Assembly (NCBI GenBank): GCA_040226215.1
Contig: JAVKFF010000158.1
Span: 1-63,288, forward strand
Direction: 5' to 3'
DNA from: JAVKFF01 sp040226215
GTDB taxonomy: Bacteria > Pseudomonadota > Alphaproteobacteria > DSM-16000 > Inquilinaceae
DNA: 63,288 bases
Shown: in pieces, positions 60,262 through 63,288 of the stretch
Layout of the letters: every line of letters begins with the position of its first letter
Numbering within the stretch: position 1 is the first letter of the stretch
The notes under the pieces: generated by a model
Told to the model about the DNA's origin: nothing
The model's input: the letters and a program-made list of their open reading frames with translations, nothing else
Databases searched by the model: none
Made by a program: the position numbers and the translations under genes

Positions 60262-60855
60262 TCAGCCTTCGGCGGCGCGTTGGCGCCCGTCGTCGCGGTC
60301 GAGCCAGCCCTCGCGGTCGATCAGCGCCTCGGTCAGGACCAGCCGCTCGGTCATGCCGGCGCCGGCCTCGCGCCAGCGCGCGCGCTCGTCCGCCAGGGCG
60401 TCGAGGCGTTCGGCCCATTCGCCGCCGATCCGCTCGGCGATCCAGCGCTTGAGGCGCACCGCCAGGCCTGGGCTGCGGCCGCCGGTCGACACGGTGATCA
60501 GCAGGTCGCCGCGATGGATGCGGGCGGGCACGTGGAAGGCGCAGAGATCGTTCATGTCCTCGACATTGACCAGCGCGCCGCCGGCCCGGGCGGCGGCCTC
60601 CAGGGCGCTCGACAGGGCATAGGGCAGGCCGACGACGTAGACGATGTGGAAGCGGCGCAGTGTCTCGGCGTCCGGCCAGCCGATGGTGAGTTCGAGGTCC
60701 GGGGCGGCGGCCAGGTCCGGATCGGGATCGGCGGTGAAGATGTGGACGCCTTCGGCCCCCGCCTCGCGCAGCATGGCCAGGCGCTTGTCGAAGGCGTCGC
60801 CCTGGCCGATCAGGGCGATCGCCACGCGCGCCGGGTCGACGATGAGCGGCAGCAT
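60262..60855 (-). CDS. Precorrin-2 dehydrogenase/sirohydrochlorin ferrochelatase-like protein (CysG N-terminal type)
   Basis: A 197-residue NAD-dependent enzyme completing siroheme from precorrin-2. It shows the Rossmann-like start V-A-I-A-L-I-G-Q-G, the family segment V-N-V-E-D-M-N-D-L-C-A-F-H-V-P-A and I-T-V-S-T-G-G-R-S-P. The glycine-rich loop is shifted from the classical G-G-G-x-V-A, so the N-terminus is somewhat divergent. It precedes cobA, so siroheme is made next to its user, sulfite reductase. Confidence 0.88.
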   Translation of the reverse strand: MLPLIVDPARVAIALIGQGDAFDKRLAMLREAGAEGVHIFTADPDPDLAAAPDLELTIGWPDAETLRRFHIVYVVGLPYALSSALEAAARAGGALVNVEDMNDLCAFHVPARIHRGDLLITVSTGGRSPGLAVRLKRWIAERIGGEWAERLDALADERARWREAGAGMTERLVLTEALIDREGWLDRDDGRQRAAEG

Positions 60856-60860
60856 GGCGC

Positions 60861-61284
60861 CTACTCGGCCGCCGCGGCGGCAAGGCCGGCCTGGCCGCGC
60901 GACGGCCCGGCGACGGCGATGCGGGCATCGTTGACCGCCGGCTGCAGGGCGATGGTCACGAGGCCGAGCGCGCGTTCCCAGATCGCCGCCTGGGCTGCCG
61001 GCACCTCGACCGAGGAGGCGCCGCAGCGCACCAGGAAGAGGAACTGGTCGGGAATGACGTGGCCGACGGCGCGGATGTCGCCCTGGAAGCCGAGCCGCTC
61101 GCGCAGGGTGCGGATGTGGCTGAAGCCGCGCCCGTCGGCGAAGCTGGCGAAGCGCACGGCGACGGTGGTCGCGGCGGCGATCTGGCCGGCCAGCGCCGCG
61201 GGGTCGTCGGCGGCGGAGATTTCGAGCTCCGGGGCGGGGCGGTCTTCGATCTCGCCCTCGGCCGAGAGGATCAGCGTGTCGGGA

Positions 61285-61295
<11 letters not shown>
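60861..61295 (-). CDS. DUF934-family protein of sulfite reductase operon
   Basis: A 144-residue protein of the DUF934 family: A-V-R-F-A-S-F-A-D-G-R-G-F-S near residue 50, A-V-G-H-V-I-P-D-Q near 78 and A-A-I-W-E-R-A-L-G near 103. It almost always follows nitrite/sulfite reductase genes in proteobacteria; its exact role is not established. It overlaps cysI by 11 bases. Confidence 0.9.
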
Positions 61296-62931
<1,636 letters not shown>

Positions 62932-62937
62932 CGGCGA

Positions 62938-63273
62938 TCAGCTTCCCTGGAGCGCGGCGAGGGCGGCGGTGCCGTAGGGGACGGAGGGACCGGCGGCGCG
63001 GATGCGCTCGCGCCAGGTGCGCGGATGGCGCCGGCCCGCGTCGTCGACCACGACGTCGAGCGCGTAGACGCCGACCACCGCGCGGTCGGTCTCGGCCGTC
63101 CGGCCGATGTCGAGACCGTCCTCGACCGCCTCGCCCTCCCACAGCGCCGCCTCGGCGAGGGCGGCGGTCCAGCTCCGGTCGGACCGCAGATAGACCACGT
63201 CGCCGCCGCGCAGGTGGTTGGCGGTGACGATCTTGGGCAGGCCCTCGACGACGCGGCGATGCTGTTCGGCCAT
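62938..63273 (-). CDS. DUF2849-family protein
   Basis: A 111-residue protein of the DUF2849 family: I-V-T-A-N-H-L-R-G-G-D-V-V-Y-L near residue 15 and P-R-T-W-R-E-R-I-R-A near 80. It is found upstream of cysI in alphaproteobacteria; function unknown. The stop codon is six bases from the cysI start. The plus-strand bases to 63288 contain no further gene. Confidence 0.88.
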   Translation of the reverse strand: MAEQHRRVVEGLPKIVTANHLRGGDVVYLRSDRSWTAALAEAALWEGEAVEDGLDIGRTAETDRAVVGVYALDVVVDDAGRRHPRTWRERIRAAGPSVPYGTAALAALQGS

Positions 63274-63288
63274 GGTTCGGCTCCGGTG

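Overview
The window is a contiguous piece of a high-GC bacterial chromosome. The gene families point to an alphaproteobacterium, probably near Rhodospirillales/Rhizobiales. Supporting signs are the argD-argF-hslO run, the DUF2849-cysI-DUF934-siroheme cluster, a Fur/Mur-type regulator without the C-terminal cysteine pairs, a thioredoxin-reductase-like ferredoxin reductase paired with an adrenodoxin-type ferredoxin, and many ATGA/GTGA-coupled genes. This placement is inference from gene content; there is no rRNA gene in the window.

Layout. 1-4.2 kb: a truncated Cache-domain sensor, gpt, a DUF4864 protein and an OmpA-like lipoprotein, then a GC-rich tandem-repeat stretch. 4.2-6.3 kb: tRNA-Arg(ACG), then an AT-rich broken membrane-protein gene and a divergent WYL regulator/SnoaL-like pair, which looks like an acquired patch behind a tRNA. 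6.4-12.3 kb: a flavin amine oxidase, a LysR regulator divergent from a long-form isocitrate dehydrogenase with strong palindromes between them, and RecQ. 13.0-32.2 kb: a same-strand catabolic region with a dipeptide-type ABC importer, a TRAP importer and about nine enzymes: a fused alpha/beta hydrolase, a divergent creatininase-fold protein, a fumarate-reductase-like flavoprotein, an acyl-CoA/AMP ligase, an aldolase-type PLP enzyme, a DHDPS-fold lyase, an SDR, a tautomerase and a biotin-sulfoxide-reductase-like molybdoenzyme. 32.3-37.9 kb: dTDP-rhamnose genes rmlC-B-D-A and a convergent two-domain glycosyltransferase.

38.2-39.9 kb is the most interesting locus: a three-gene cassette that reads as a split borosin RiPP system. 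It encodes a 111-residue precursor with a borosin-binding-like helical domain and a beta-branched core (TTVIVVLI), a secreted Sel1-repeat protein, and a methyltransferase that keeps the OphMA-type signature motifs and the catalytic Tyr/Tyr/Arg/Tyr set. A strong hairpin separates the first two genes from the methyltransferase.

39.9-51.4 kb: GST, an AA_synth-family protein, a secreted HNH nuclease lipoprotein, Fur with a coupled small ORF, a renalase-like flavoprotein, a membrane-anchored [2Fe-2S]/adenylate cyclase fusion, a large MscS channel, RecX, two ABC-2 permeases without an adjacent ATPase, and a GNAT protein. 51.5-63.3 kb: argD-argF-hslO behind a recognisable promoter, an O-methyltransferase and isochorismatase-fold protein, an orphan NadS-like regulator, a secreted acidic-tailed protein, ferredoxin and its reductase, and the assimilatory sulfite-reduction/siroheme operon running off the right edge region on the minus strand.
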